From: Burkholderiaceae bacterium DAT-1
GTDB taxonomy: Bacteria; Pseudomonadota; Gammaproteobacteria; Burkholderiales; Chitinimonadaceae
Direction of reading: 5' to 3'
Length of the DNA stretch: 64,000 bases
Assembly: GCA_019084025.1 (NCBI GenBank)
Contig: JAHRBI010000001.1
Coordinates: 372,001 to 436,000, forward strand
Within the stretch, counting starts at the first letter, position 1; each line of letters opens with the position of its first letter. The notes beneath the pieces are model-generated. The model made no database searches, was not told the origin of the DNA, and saw nothing but the letters and a program-made list of their open reading frames with translations. Shown piece by piece: positions 1-10,905 of this stretch. Made by a program: the position numbers and the translations under genes.

Positions 1-2823
1 GACAACAGCACAGACGCATCCCAAACAGCAAAAGTAGATCGCATCGAAATTACTGGCTCAAACATCAAGCGAACCAAAGCCGAGCGAGCATCACCCGTTC
101 AGGTGATCACCGGCGATGAAAGTATTCGCCTGGGCGCGAACACCGTAGCCGATATTGTGACCAATATTGCCTCTGCAAGTTCCGGCGGGGTAAACGATGC
201 CAATCCGATTCTGAACGCAGGTTTTTCCAGCGCTGTTTCCAGCGTATCCCTGCGAGGCATGGGCTCATCTGCCGTACTGGTACTGATTAACGGTCGTCGC
301 ATTGCCCCAGCTCCTTTTGCTGATCCAAACTCTGGTCAACAAAATCTGTTTGACTTGGGTGCCATTCCTGCCGCTGCTGTCGATCGTACAGAAATCCTGA
401 TGGATGGTGCTTCTGCGATTTACGGCTCGGATGCCGTCGCAGGTGTGATTAACGTCCGCCTCAAGAAAGAATTCAAAGGCACCACGCTGAACGCAGGTGC
501 TGGTGCAAATGAAAAGGGTGACTTCCGCAATTCGAAGTTGGGCGTAACATTTGGCGTAGGCAGCTTGGCAGATGACCGTTACAACGTATTCGGTTCCTTT
601 CAGCATTCCGATCGTAAGATCACTCCAACGTCGGCCATCGCAGATCAGATCTACCCTGAAGCAGCTGCGTACTACGGCTGGATGAATCCAATCTTCCCGG
701 CAACCTTCTCGACAAGTGTGCCATCCGCTTTTGCGCCGTTGTACTACAGCAAGAAAGCAGCAACCGCGACCACATACGCCAACTTTATTGGTATGGATCC
801 GCGCTGTCCGGCCAATATGGTGAGCAAGTCAAATGCCACCTCTACCGGTAGCACATACAACAAAAATGTCTGCTACTTCGACACCTGGGCACGCAGCTAC
901 CAGCAAACCCCCGCGACTAGCGATGCACTGAATCTGCGTGGCACTTTTGATCTTGGCAATGACCTGCGTGCCTCTGCGGATATCATCTACACCCGCAAGG
1001 ATATCGAAACGCCAGGTAACGGTTCGACCGTAGCAGGTGAAGCAGGTAACTCATGGGTACGCGGCGATGGCTCGTTAATGCGCTACTTCCTGGTACTGCC
1101 AACCACCCACGCAGACAATCCGACTGCAGGCAAGCCGGGGGCAACACCTGTCTCCCTCCAATATCGCTTTGCCGACATTGACCGCCGTGACCGTACCGTA
1201 CTGGAAGCACTGCGCGTAGGCGGACAGCTGGAAGGTTCCAATCTGGGCTGGGACTGGACTCTGGGCCTAACCCACAATGAGACCCGTCGCAAGACAAATA
1301 TGAAGGGTCTGATCAATACAGCAGCGCTGGATGCAGCCGTTGCCAATGGCAGCTACCGCTTTGGCTCACCCACAAATAGCGATGCCGTAAAATCAGCCAT
1401 CAGCCCGGACAACAACGACGGCGGCAAGGCAGTGGTTGACCAAATCGACCTTCGCGGTAGCCGCGAACTGTTCGACCTCAAGGGTGGCCCGGCAGCGATT
1501 GCCTCCGGCGTTGAGGCACGTCGCGACTCTCTGAACGTCTATAATGACGATAAAATCATGAAGGGTCAGACACTGTCCCGCGGCGCATCCAGCGCTGACG
1601 GCACTCGCAATGTCTACTCGGCATTTGGTGAAGTTGTACTGCCAGTCCTAAACGAGCTGGAGCTGACTGGTGCCGCCCGCTTTGACCATTACAGCGACTA
1701 TGGCAATTCGCGCACACCAAAGCTCGGCTTCAAGTTCATGCCGAATGACACCATCGCTTTCCGCGGTACCTATGGTGAATCATTCCGTGCACCATCCTTG
1801 TCGCAAATATCGAAGTCGGCAGTGACCTCCTTCACTGCAACCAACGATGCCACACGCTGTAACTTCCTGACGCAACCAGGCGTTGCCGAAAAAAATGGTA
1901 TTGCTCGTGATCCTAAAACCGGCACACCAGTCACCCCGATTTGCAGCTCCAGTCCAAGCACTGCATCCATCATTTCGCCGAACCTGGGCATTCAACCAGA
2001 AACAGCCAAGTCCAAAACGCTGGGCTTTGTGATTTCGCCAAGCAAGAATTTCAGCCTGTCTCTGGATTGGTTCAAGATTCACAAGCGTGACGAAATTGAC
2101 CGTATCTCCGGTACGACCGCCGTCGAAAATGAGGCTAAAAATCCAGCAGGCGTGATTCGCGACAATAGCGATGCCTTACTGCTCAAAGACGCAAATGGCT
2201 TGCCAGTCGCAGGTACAGGCCCAATCCTGTACACACTGCGTCGCTTCGAAAACCTGGGCGAAACCATCCTCACCGGTTTTGATCTGGATACTACCGTTAC
2301 CACCAAGCTTGGTCAGTATGGCAAGGTTGTGACGCGCCTGACTGCCCAGTATCTCTCATCCTTCCAACAGAGTGCGAAGGCAGGGGAACCGCTGATCGAG
2401 TACGCAGGCACCTACAGCAATCCGTACACCGTGGGTGAAAGTGGCGGACTGCCGCATACTAAAGCACAGCTCAAAAACAGCTGGAACCAAGGTGACTGGG
2501 ATGCATTCGTCAATCTGAACTACACAGGCGGGTACAACCTGAAAGCCAGTGCTGATCGCGGTTGTTCATCCACCTTTTCTACCACTGCCATGGTGTCGTT
2601 CAGCCCATCTTGCGATGTGCGCTCAAATGTCACATTTGATGCAGGCGTAGGCTACTTCGGTATCAAGAACACCACGATTCGTCTGAATGTATACAACCTG
2701 ACAAACCGCAAGGCGCCATTGGATCTGTCTTGGGCAGATTCCGGCACAGGTGGCATTCCAGCCAGCCTGTATTCGGTTCAGGGCAGAAGTTTCAGCCTGA
2801 GCGCGATCTACTCGCTTAAATAA
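1..2823 (+). CDS. TonB-dependent outer-membrane receptor, 5' end cut by the window edge
   Basis: The frame is already open at base 1 and reads a typical TonB-box and plug entry (VDRIEITGSNIKR) before the first GTG at 103, so the gene begins outside the window. The plug follows, with the signatures LINGRR and DGASAIYGSDAVAGVINV, then a long beta-barrel region with FRAPS. Such receptors import ligands such as siderophores, vitamins or oligosaccharides across the outer membrane using TonB-ExbBD energy; the ligand is not evident here. The protein ends in YSLK rather than an aromatic residue. It is a paralogue of the next gene and is followed by a good terminator. Family assignment is certain, substrate unknown. 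Confidence 0.95.
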   Translation, partial: DNSTDASQTAKVDRIEITGSNIKRTKAERASPVQVITGDESIRLGANTVADIVTNIASASSGGVNDANPILNAGFSSAVSSVSLRGMGSSAVLVLINGRRIAPAPFADPNSGQQNLFDLGAIPAAAVDRTEILMDGASAIYGSDAVAGVINVRLKKEFKGTTLNAGAGANEKGDFRNSKLGVTFGVGSLADDRYNVFGSFQHSDRKITPTSAIADQIYPEAAAYYGWMNPIFPATFSTSVPSAFAPLYYSKKAATATTYANFIGMDPRCPANMVSKSNATSTGSTYNKNVCYFDTWARSYQQTPATSDALNLRGTFDLGNDLRASADIIYTRKDIETPGNGSTVAGEAGNSWVRGDGSLMRYFLVLPTTHADNPTAGKPGATPVSLQYRFADIDRRDRTVLEALRVGGQLEGSNLGWDWTLGLTHNETRRKTNMKGLINTAALDAAVANGSYRFGSPTNSDAVKSAISPDNNDGGKAVVDQIDLRGSRELFDLKGGPAAIASGVEARRDSLNVYNDDKIMKGQTLSRGASSADGTRNVYSAFGEVVLPVLNELELTGAARFDHYSDYGNSRTPKLGFKFMPNDTIAFRGTYGESFRAPSLSQISKSAVTSFTATNDATRCNFLTQPGVAEKNGIARDPKTGTPVTPICSSSPSTASIISPNLGIQPETAKSKTLGFVISPSKNFSLSLDWFKIHKRDEIDRISGTTAVENEAKNPAGVIRDNSDALLLKDANGLPVAGTGPILYTLRRFENLGETILTGFDLDTTVTTKLGQYGKVVTRLTAQYLSSFQQSAKAGEPLIEYAGTYSNPYTVGESGGLPHTKAQLKNSWNQGDWDAFVNLNYTGGYNLKASADRGCSSTFSTTAMVSFSPSCDVRSNVTFDAGVGYFGIKNTTIRLNVYNLTNRKAPLDLSWADSGTGGIPASLYSVQGRSFSLSAIYSLK

Positions 2824-3221
2824 CGCAAACTTATTTGTCAAAACAAAGCCTCTGATTGCAACGATCAGGGGCTTTATTTTCTAAAAAGGTAGATTGAACT
2901 TTTCAGTTTAACCATATAGCTTTTTAACAATCAAGTGCTCGCCCCATCGCCAAAACCGGAAAAAACAATCGCAACATACTGTTTTAAAAATGAAATGCAA
3001 ATTAAAATACACTAATATAGCATCTGATCATATACACATTGATACAACAGTCATTCACCAATTAAGACACATCGCTGCGCTTTCTTCGGTGTGATTCCCG
3101 CCCTTCCGTAAAATACGGTGCATCACATAGGCATGCTTTCGACCGTGCGTCGATCAAATGGTTCCGAACACCCCGCCTTATTGATTGATTAAAAGTGTCG
3201 ACCTAAACGGAGAACTACAAG
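2824..3221. other. 398-base intergenic region between the two receptors
   Basis: The region holds the terminator at 2845-2880, then an AT-rich stretch (about 2880-3060) that probably carries the promoter of the second receptor, though no convincing -35/-10 pair could be fixed. A GGAGA ribosome-binding site lies at 3209-3213, just before the ATG at 3222. No open frame with coding character was seen. Confidence 0.5.
2845..2880 (+). terminator. Rho-independent terminator after the first receptor
   Basis: A 12-bp stem (AAAGCCTCTGAT with ATCAGGGGCTTT, one wobble pair) with a 7-base loop is followed by ATTTT. It lies 21 bases after the stop codon. Confidence 0.8.
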
Positions 3222-5918
3222 ATGCAATTGAAAAAAATCAGCCAGGCCCTGCTGATGATCGGCACGACCGCTGCCATCAGTCAGTTTGCGCACTCGGCAG
3301 ACGCCAACAGCGACGATACAAAGAAAGTTGAAAAAATCACCGTCACTGGCTCTAACATCAAGCGCGTGAACACCGAAGCACCTGCCCCGATTCAGATCAT
3401 CTCGAAGAAAGAGATTGAGCGTAGTGGTTTCAGCACCATTAGTGACGTATTGCAGAACATCCCCGGTAACAATTCCGGCGGCTTTAACGAATCCAACGTA
3501 AACAGCTTCGCAGCTGGTGCAGCTGCAGTGTCGCTTCGCGGTCTAGGCGCTCAAGCTACGCTGGTGCTGGTAAACGGCCGTCGCATGACCAATTACGGCT
3601 TTGCCAATGGTGGTCAGTCCACGTTCGTCGACTTGAACACGATTCCGCTTGAAGCAGTCGAGCGTGTGGAAATTCTGAAAGACGGCGCTTCGGCCATTTA
3701 CGGCTCCGATGCGATGGCAGGCGTAATTAACATTATCCTGCTGCCAAGCTATCAAGGCTTCAAGACAAGTGCTTCGGCAGGCATTTCCGCCCGCAACGAC
3801 GGCCAAACAACCCGTCTGACTGCGACTGCCGGTTTTGGTGATCTGGCTACCCAGCGCTGGAATATGTTCCTGAATGCAGAAGCATACGACCGCAAGCCAA
3901 TCTATCAACGCGATCGTGATGCACCATTCAACTCTACTGATCGCCGCGTCATCGGCCAAGCAGATGGTCGCTCGACTCAGTCCTATCCGGGCAATATCTA
4001 CACTTACAATCCTGTCACAAAAGCTGAAGTGGCCTTCCTGCAGCCGCTCAAGGGATGTGCTCCGGAAAACCTGAATGGTGGCCCAGCCGTGAACGGCGGC
4101 AGCACATTAACCGGCCGCTGTTTGCTGAACGCCAATGACTACATCGTTGCCAGCCCGAAATCAAAGCGCGAGAACGTCTACAGCCGCGCCACATTCCAGC
4201 TGAGCGAAGATTTGCAGGCCTTCGTAGAGGCTGGCCGGAACGAGACGAAGACCCAAACGATTTCGACTCCGACCGCGCTGACCAGCTGGTTGCGTGCAAC
4301 AGATCTGCAACTCGTGACAGTTTCGCCGACAATTCTGCCAGTTGGAAACCCTAACAATCCGACCAAAGCGCCTGTCAGTATCCGCTATGCATTCGGTGAT
4401 GTTGGCCCTCGCACTCAAGATCTGGACTCCAAACTGACTCGATTCGTTGGCGGCCTGAAGGGCACCACCGGCAATTGGGACTGGGATGTTGCGGCCAGCT
4501 TAATCAAGAGCGAAACAGCAGCCTCCCGCCACGGTTACGTGCTTTCCAGCGTGTTCAATGAAGTTGTCCAGAATGGCACCTACATCTTTGGTGATCGCTC
4601 AAAGAACAGTGCAGCACTGTATGACCGCCTGGCACCAGAACTGGTTCGCACCGGCGATACGTCCACCAAGAGCGTCGACTTGAAGGTATCCAACAGCGAC
4701 CTCTATCAATTGCCTGCTGGTTCTGTCGGCTTTGCTGCCGGTGTCGGCTTCCGCAAGGAAGATCTGCATGACAACGCCGATTCACGCATCGCAAGTGGCG
4801 ATGTGATTGGTCTGGGTGCAACCAGCGCCAATGGTGAACGTAAGGCAAGCAACGTATTCGTGGAATTGTCTGTTCCGCTGCGAGCAGACCTCGAAGCTCA
4901 GTTTGCTGCTCGTTATGACCATTTCAGCGACTTTGGTAACTCCACCACACCGAAGATTGGTCTGAAGTGGACCCCCGCGAAGGATATCGCCGTTCGTGGT
5001 ACCTATGCAGAAGGGTTCCGCGCACCGTCGCTGCCTGAAATTTCACAAAGTGTGCTGACCGGCTTCTACAACGGCCTGCAGGATCCGTCCCGTTGTCCGA
5101 CCACAGCTGCCGCAGCTGATTGTAACGGCTCCTTCCCGGCTCTGATTGGCGCCAATCCGACCTTGAAGCCGGAAACATCGAAGAGCTACACAACAGGCAT
5201 CATCTTCGAGCCGAACCGTTCAATCAATGTGTCCGTGGACTTCTACTACATCAATCGTAAACACGAAATTGGTGCCTTGGATCCAGAAGTACTGCTGGGT
5301 AACGAGTCTCAGTACCCCGGCTTGGTGATCCGCGGCCCGGTAAACCCAGCTCAGCCCAATATTCCTGGCCCGATTCAGTACATGAAGCTGAACTACCAGA
5401 ATCTGGGTGAGACCAAGACCAAGGGCGTCGACTTCGATCTGCGTACCCGCACCAATCTTGGTGAATTTGGCGTGCTGTCCACTGGCTTGAATGCAACTTA
5501 CACAATCTCCTATCTGGTTCGCCCGACAGAAGAAAGTGATTTGCTCGAGTACAATGGCACCCATAACCAGCCGCGCATCCGCGCCAACTTCACCACGACA
5601 CTGGAGCGCGGTCCGTGGGCAACAACATTGAGCGCCAACGCCGTCGGTTCGTTCTCGTACTCTGGTAGCCCGCTCTCTGCTTGCCCGGCCTCAGTGGCAA
5701 ACTATCGTCCGGGTGGCTGTGAAATTGGTTCCTTTACCACTTATAACCTGAACGTCGGTTACACCGGGTTTAAGGGCTGGAGACTGGCTGCGAACATTCA
5801 GAATCTGACCAATCGCATGCCACCGATCGATACGACCTACACGCAGAACTACGACTACAACTACCACAATATTATCGGTCGCTTCTACACCGTGAGTGCT
5901 TCGTACTCGTTTAAGTAA
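3222..5918 (+). CDS. TonB-dependent outer-membrane receptor
   Basis: This 898-residue protein is complete. It has an N-terminal signal peptide (about residues 1-26, cleaved near AHSA), a TonB-box-like segment (EKITVTGSNIKR), a plug domain with LVNGRR and DGASAIYGSDAMAGVINI, and a barrel with FRAPSLPEIS and a C-terminal NLTNR segment. A good ribosome-binding site precedes the ATG. It resembles the upstream partial receptor through plug and barrel, so the two are a tandem duplication that has diverged. The last residues are YSFK, one Lys beyond the usual terminal Phe. The substrate is not evident; no sugar, siderophore or regulatory gene adjoins. Confidence 0.95.
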   Translation: MQLKKISQALLMIGTTAAISQFAHSADANSDDTKKVEKITVTGSNIKRVNTEAPAPIQIISKKEIERSGFSTISDVLQNIPGNNSGGFNESNVNSFAAGAAAVSLRGLGAQATLVLVNGRRMTNYGFANGGQSTFVDLNTIPLEAVERVEILKDGASAIYGSDAMAGVINIILLPSYQGFKTSASAGISARNDGQTTRLTATAGFGDLATQRWNMFLNAEAYDRKPIYQRDRDAPFNSTDRRVIGQADGRSTQSYPGNIYTYNPVTKAEVAFLQPLKGCAPENLNGGPAVNGGSTLTGRCLLNANDYIVASPKSKRENVYSRATFQLSEDLQAFVEAGRNETKTQTISTPTALTSWLRATDLQLVTVSPTILPVGNPNNPTKAPVSIRYAFGDVGPRTQDLDSKLTRFVGGLKGTTGNWDWDVAASLIKSETAASRHGYVLSSVFNEVVQNGTYIFGDRSKNSAALYDRLAPELVRTGDTSTKSVDLKVSNSDLYQLPAGSVGFAAGVGFRKEDLHDNADSRIASGDVIGLGATSANGERKASNVFVELSVPLRADLEAQFAARYDHFSDFGNSTTPKIGLKWTPAKDIAVRGTYAEGFRAPSLPEISQSVLTGFYNGLQDPSRCPTTAAAADCNGSFPALIGANPTLKPETSKSYTTGIIFEPNRSINVSVDFYYINRKHEIGALDPEVLLGNESQYPGLVIRGPVNPAQPNIPGPIQYMKLNYQNLGETKTKGVDFDLRTRTNLGEFGVLSTGLNATYTISYLVRPTEESDLLEYNGTHNQPRIRANFTTTLERGPWATTLSANAVGSFSYSGSPLSACPASVANYRPGGCEIGSFTTYNLNVGYTGFKGWRLAANIQNLTNRMPPIDTTYTQNYDYNYHNIIGRFYTVSASYSFK

Positions 5919-5945
5919 GCCTTAACAGAGAGGCCTTACCATTCC

Positions 5946-5980
5946 AACCCCGGCTAGCTTTGCTGCCGGGGTTTTCATTT
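5946..5980 (+). terminator. Rho-independent terminator after the second receptor
   Basis: A perfect 9-bp stem (AACCCCGGC / GCCGGGGTT) with a 10-base loop is followed by TTCATTT. It lies 27 bases past the stop codon. Confidence 0.85.
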
Positions 5981-6080
5981 AGCTATGCACATCCGACAGC
6001 AACTGATCCTCAACCACACTTGAAATTTCCACCCAGCACGTCACAATCACCTTTTTACCATTCCCTTTGATGATCCTCTT

Positions 6081-7502
6081 ATGAATGCGCCTGATACCGC
6101 CTCCGTTCCCGCCGTCGCGACAGCCGACTCCCACGCACTAAACGTCATTATCCTGGCTGCAGGACAAGGCAAGCGCATGAACTCACGCTTGCCGAAAGTC
6201 CTCCAGCCCATTGCAGGACGTCCGATGCTTGGACATGTACTGGATGCTGCCCGCACATTGGGTGCTGCCCGGATTATCGTGGTGCATGGCCATGGCGGCG
6301 ATCAGGTACAAGCAGCGTTTTCTCGTGAAACCGACATCGTGTGGGCGCATCAGGCAGAACAATTGGGTACCGGACATGCGGTAGCGCAAGCCCTGCCTTT
6401 CTGTACCGAGGGCATGGCCTTGGTGCTGTATGGTGATTGCCCGCTGATTACCGCACCTACTTTGCAGCAGCTGGTCGCATCAACACAGGGCAGCACCCTG
6501 TCCGTCCTGACAGCGCATCTGGACACCCCCACCGGTTACGGTCGAATCGTGCGGGATGGTGCAGGTAAGGTATTGCGCATCGTCGAACAGAAAGATGCCT
6601 CTCCCGAAGAAGCCAGTATCCGTGAAATCAACACCGGCTTTGTGGCCGCCCCTGTCGAGAAGCTGGGCGACTGGCTGCCACAGTTGCGCAATGCCAATGC
6701 ACAGGGCGAATACTATCTGACCGATGTGATTGCCATGACGGTTGCTGACGGGCTGGAAGTTGCCACCCGCAGCTGCGATCACTGGGAAGCCGCAGGCGTA
6801 AACGATAAGCGCCAGCTCGCTGAACTGGAGCGAGTCTATCAACGCCGCGCAGCGGATCAACTGCTGGCGCGTGGTGTAACCTTGCTCGATCCCAGCCGCT
6901 TTGATTTGCGTGGCACACTGCAGTGCGGCAAGGATGTAGAAATTGACGTCAATGTCATCTTCGAGGGCGATGTGGTGCTGGCCGATGGTGTGCGGATCGG
7001 TGCCAATTGCGTGATTCGTAATGCGGTGATCGGCGAAGGCGTCATCATCAAATCGCATACCGTGATCGAAGATAGCATCATCGGCAAGGGTAGCGATGTG
7101 GGCCCGTTTGCCCGCCTGCGTCCGGACACCGTACTGGGCGAAAAAGTACACATCGGCAATTTCGTCGAAACCAAGAAAGCACGACTTGGCAATGGCACCA
7201 AGGCAGGTCATCTCGCCTATCTGGGCGATGCGGTCATCGGTGAACGGGTGAATGTGTCAGCAGGCGTGATTACCTGCAATTACGATGGCGCCAACAAGTT
7301 TGTCACGACCATTGGTGACGATGCCTTTATTGGCACGGATAGCCAGCTGGTGGCACCGGTAATCATTGAAACGGGTGCATACATCGCAGCGGGCTCGACC
7401 ATTACCAAAACGGCTCCAGCCGATGCGCTCACCATCTGCCGGGCTCGCGAACAAAAGTCGATTTCCGGCTGGAAGAAGCCCGTCAAACAGCCAAAGGCAT
7501 AA
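6081..7502 (+). CDS. glmU: Bifunctional UDP-N-acetylglucosamine pyrophosphorylase / glucosamine-1-phosphate N-acetyltransferase
   Basis: GlmU acetylates glucosamine 1-phosphate and then transfers UMP from UTP to make UDP-GlcNAc for peptidoglycan and LPS. The N-terminal uridyltransferase signature LAAGQGKRM lies at residues 25-33, followed by QLGTGHAV and YGDCPL. The C-terminal half is a left-handed beta-helix of hexapeptide repeats with the acetyltransferase segment TKAGHLAYLGDA. The protein has about 20 extra residues before the usual start; no alternative start codon exists in that stretch, so the extension is probably real. The 3' end overlaps the convergent glpD by 20 bases. Confidence 0.98.
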   Translation: MNAPDTASVPAVATADSHALNVIILAAGQGKRMNSRLPKVLQPIAGRPMLGHVLDAARTLGAARIIVVHGHGGDQVQAAFSRETDIVWAHQAEQLGTGHAVAQALPFCTEGMALVLYGDCPLITAPTLQQLVASTQGSTLSVLTAHLDTPTGYGRIVRDGAGKVLRIVEQKDASPEEASIREINTGFVAAPVEKLGDWLPQLRNANAQGEYYLTDVIAMTVADGLEVATRSCDHWEAAGVNDKRQLAELERVYQRRAADQLLARGVTLLDPSRFDLRGTLQCGKDVEIDVNVIFEGDVVLADGVRIGANCVIRNAVIGEGVIIKSHTVIEDSIIGKGSDVGPFARLRPDTVLGEKVHIGNFVETKKARLGNGTKAGHLAYLGDAVIGERVNVSAGVITCNYDGANKFVTTIGDDAFIGTDSQLVAPVIIETGAYIAAGSTITKTAPADALTICRAREQKSISGWKKPVKQPKA

Positions 7503-8979
7503 AGTGTGATGTGAAGGCGTCGGTAAACCGGCGCCGCGCCAGCTCACCCATGTGCAAGCCGCACTTGGTGCGTCGCCACAGCACATCGTCCGGATGACTG
7601 GCCCATTCATGCACCACCAGATATGCCACTTCGCGGCTATATAAGCCGGCACCCCAGTGTTCGCCCAGATCAGCAACATCATGAGCGCCGGAGAGTACCT
7701 GTTCCAGACGCGATCCGTACTGATGTGCCATACGCTGTAGCACCGGCGCATCCAGCCATGGCCAGCGTTGGGCGCACTGCTGCAGGAAGGATTCAAATTC
7801 GCAGTTGATATCCCCGCCCGGCAAATTCTCCGGTGCCTGCCTGATCGCGTGGACGGGGATTTGCATCGCCTCGCCCAGCATCTCGGCCGCCTGCATCGAT
7901 AGCTGGCGGTACGTCGTCAGCTTGCCGCCAAATACCGACAATACCGGCGCACCGGACGTATCGAGACGCAACACATAGTCACGGCTGACCGCCGATGGAT
8001 TGCCCGCATCATCGTCATGCAAGGGACGCACGCCGGAATACCGCCAGACTACATCGCGCGGATCCGGGGGATGCTTGAAGTAGGGTGCAAGTGCATTACA
8101 GAGATAGCTGACTTCTTCATCACTGCAGCTTGCCTGTGCTGGATCCCCTTCGTACGCTTCATCCGTAGTGCCGATCAGACTGAATTCGTGTTCATAGGGA
8201 AGCACAAACACAATGCGCTGATCAGACTGCTGCAAAATATACGCTTGCGGCCCATCATGCAGGCGAGGCACGACAATATGGCTGCCTTTCACCATGCGGA
8301 TGCTATCGCGGGAGGGTAATTGCAGTTGCTCACTGACAATCTGGCTCACCCATGGCCCGCCCGCGTTGACCAGGGCACGTGCTTTTACTTGCTCAGTTTC
8401 ACTAGTTGTTTTCAGCGTGCATACCCAGCCATCAGACATGCGCTGCGCGCGGATCAGCTTGGTGCGGGTTCTGACCTCGCCACCACGCTCGCGCAACTGA
8501 ATCGCGTTGGCCACCACCAGTCGCGCATCATCCGCCCAGCAGTCGGCATAGGTGAAACCCTTATGAATCGATGACATCAGCGGCTCACCATAGGCGTGGC
8601 GCTGAAACTGGATGGATCGGGAAGCTGGCAGGCGCTTGCGGCCCCCAAGATGGTCATACAAAAACAAACCGGCACGGATCATCCATGCCGGTCGTAAATG
8701 CGCCATATGCGGCAATACAAAGGTCAGTGGCCAGATCAGGTGTGGCGCCATCCCCAGCAAAACTTCTCGCTCGTTCAAGGCTTCGCGCACCAGACGAAAC
8801 TCGCCATATTCCAGATAGCGCAGGCCACCATGAATCAGCTTGGAACTGGCCGATGACGTCGCGGAGGCCAGATCAGCCTGCTCAACCAGTAGCACATCCA
8901 GCTTGAGCGCCGCCAGATGATTGGCAATGCCCACACCATTGATGCCACCGCCCACCACCAGAACGTCTACTTCACGCAT
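7483..8979 (-). CDS. glpD: Glycerol-3-phosphate dehydrogenase (aerobic, FAD-dependent)
   Basis: GlpD oxidises glycerol 3-phosphate to dihydroxyacetone phosphate at the inner membrane and passes electrons to quinone. The N-terminus holds the FAD-binding Rossmann motif (VVGGGINGVGIANHLA), followed by the family signature SSKLIHGGLRYLE, and a C-terminal FGGKLTTYR segment. At 498 residues it has full length. Glycerol kinase (glpK) lies elsewhere in the window, at 34.8 kb, and no glpF or glpR is adjacent. The stop codon lies inside the end of the convergent glmU, with no terminator between them. Confidence 0.97.
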   Translation of the reverse strand: MREVDVLVVGGGINGVGIANHLAALKLDVLLVEQADLASATSSASSKLIHGGLRYLEYGEFRLVREALNEREVLLGMAPHLIWPLTFVLPHMAHLRPAWMIRAGLFLYDHLGGRKRLPASRSIQFQRHAYGEPLMSSIHKGFTYADCWADDARLVVANAIQLRERGGEVRTRTKLIRAQRMSDGWVCTLKTTSETEQVKARALVNAGGPWVSQIVSEQLQLPSRDSIRMVKGSHIVVPRLHDGPQAYILQQSDQRIVFVLPYEHEFSLIGTTDEAYEGDPAQASCSDEEVSYLCNALAPYFKHPPDPRDVVWRYSGVRPLHDDDAGNPSAVSRDYVLRLDTSGAPVLSVFGGKLTTYRQLSMQAAEMLGEAMQIPVHAIRQAPENLPGGDINCEFESFLQQCAQRWPWLDAPVLQRMAHQYGSRLEQVLSGAHDVADLGEHWGAGLYSREVAYLVVHEWASHPDDVLWRRTKCGLHMGELARRRFTDAFTSHFMPLAV

Positions 8980-9071
8980 GCTGAGTCTCTCCTCGCCATC
9001 GAATCGTGCCTCGACGGAGCATAGCGCACAAAGCAGACGCTTGTTTAGTAGCTTATGCCTGCCGTGGCAAA

Positions 9072-9722
9072 TCAGTCACCTGCACTCACCGAACCCAGAC
9101 CAGCAGCTGACTTGCGCAGGGTTTTGGGATGGCCGTAATACTTCAGGCTACCCACACCTTCGAGGCTGGCATCGAGCACATTGCTGGCGAATACCTTGAC
9201 TGCGCCCACGCCTTGTACCGATACACGTGCATCCTCGGCCTTCAGTGATTGCAACTCAAGCGCACCCGCACCTTGTGCATTCACAATCAGCTTTTTAACC
9301 GTGCCCGTCGCTTTCACCAAGCCAGCGCCTTCGTACTGAATCTCGAACGAGTCACCCTTTAGATCCAGAATCTCGGTTTTTCCTGCGCCTTCGTTGGAGA
9401 ATCGTTCCAGTTTGGGTACGGTGACTTCGATCTTGATGGTCTGATTCATATTAATCGACGTATCTTTCTTGAACGCGATCACCAGTTGCTTGCCTGTCAC
9501 GGTGGTCTCTACCAACGGTAGCAGATTATCGTCACCGGAGAGTTTGATGGAGGGCGCGGCGCCGTTTCTGACGATCAGGCTATAGGCTCCTTCGGTGCGC
9601 AGCGCAGTAAAGTCGCCAATCTGTCGCTGTTGCTCCACCACTTTGCCACTTCCTTTGATCGACGCGGCAGATGCAAAGGTTGCGCACGATACCAGTAATG
9701 CAGCAATGACTGTCTTCTTCAT
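9072..9722 (-). CDS. Secreted GIN-domain protein (DUF2807, head GIN domain)
   Basis: A signal peptide (about residues 1-19, MKKTVIAALLVSCATFASA) precedes a domain matching the putative auto-transporter adhesin head GIN family. Short units with the pattern (E/Q/A)G(A/V/L)G recur (EGAGKTE, EGAGLVK, QGAGALE, QGVGAVK, EGVGSLK, AGLGSVS), one turn of a beta-helix each. The role is unknown; in other bacteria such proteins are periplasmic or surface-exposed. A strong ribosome-binding site (GGAGG) precedes the ATG. It is divergent from argB and lies upstream of glpD on the same strand with a 92-base gap, so a functional link is not implied. Confidence 0.85.
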   Translation of the reverse strand: MKKTVIAALLVSCATFASAASIKGSGKVVEQQRQIGDFTALRTEGAYSLIVRNGAAPSIKLSGDDNLLPLVETTVTGKQLVIAFKKDTSINMNQTIKIEVTVPKLERFSNEGAGKTEILDLKGDSFEIQYEGAGLVKATGTVKKLIVNAQGAGALELQSLKAEDARVSVQGVGAVKVFASNVLDASLEGVGSLKYYGHPKTLRKSAAGLGSVSAGD

Positions 9723-9806
9723 GTTCCACCTCCAAATTAAACATACTTACAAGTATCTTATTATCAAGCCATGCAGAATACAAGCGCAGCGTTTGGAACA
9801 CGGTAG

Positions 9807-10736
<930 letters not shown>

Positions 10737-10827
10737 GGTTGCACTGGGGCAGAATCAATCCGGTGCATCTACCCCGAAGTCGCATCCACAAGCCATTTCC
10801 AGATTCGTTGCAGTGCAATATCGAATC

Positions 10828-10858
10828 TTGATGCAAGGACAAACTGTGCTGCTATAGT
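10828..10858 (+). promoter_or_regulatory. Possible sigma-70 promoter of the CBS-domain gene
   Basis: TTGATG at 10828-10833 and TATAGT at 10853-10858 are separated by 19 bases, longer than the optimum. A 6-bp hairpin (TCCGGG / CCCGGA, 10865-10885) follows in the predicted leader, and GGAGG precedes the ATG at 10906. Confidence 0.35.
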
Positions 10859-10905
10859 GAAGGCTCCGGGAGCGTTGCACCCGGACTGCCATCTATGGAG
10901 GTCAC

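Noticed and set aside
6480-7211. A 243-codon open frame opposite glmU
   Set aside because: glmU is certain on the plus strand; the antisense product is a low-complexity translation of hexapeptide repeat DNA.
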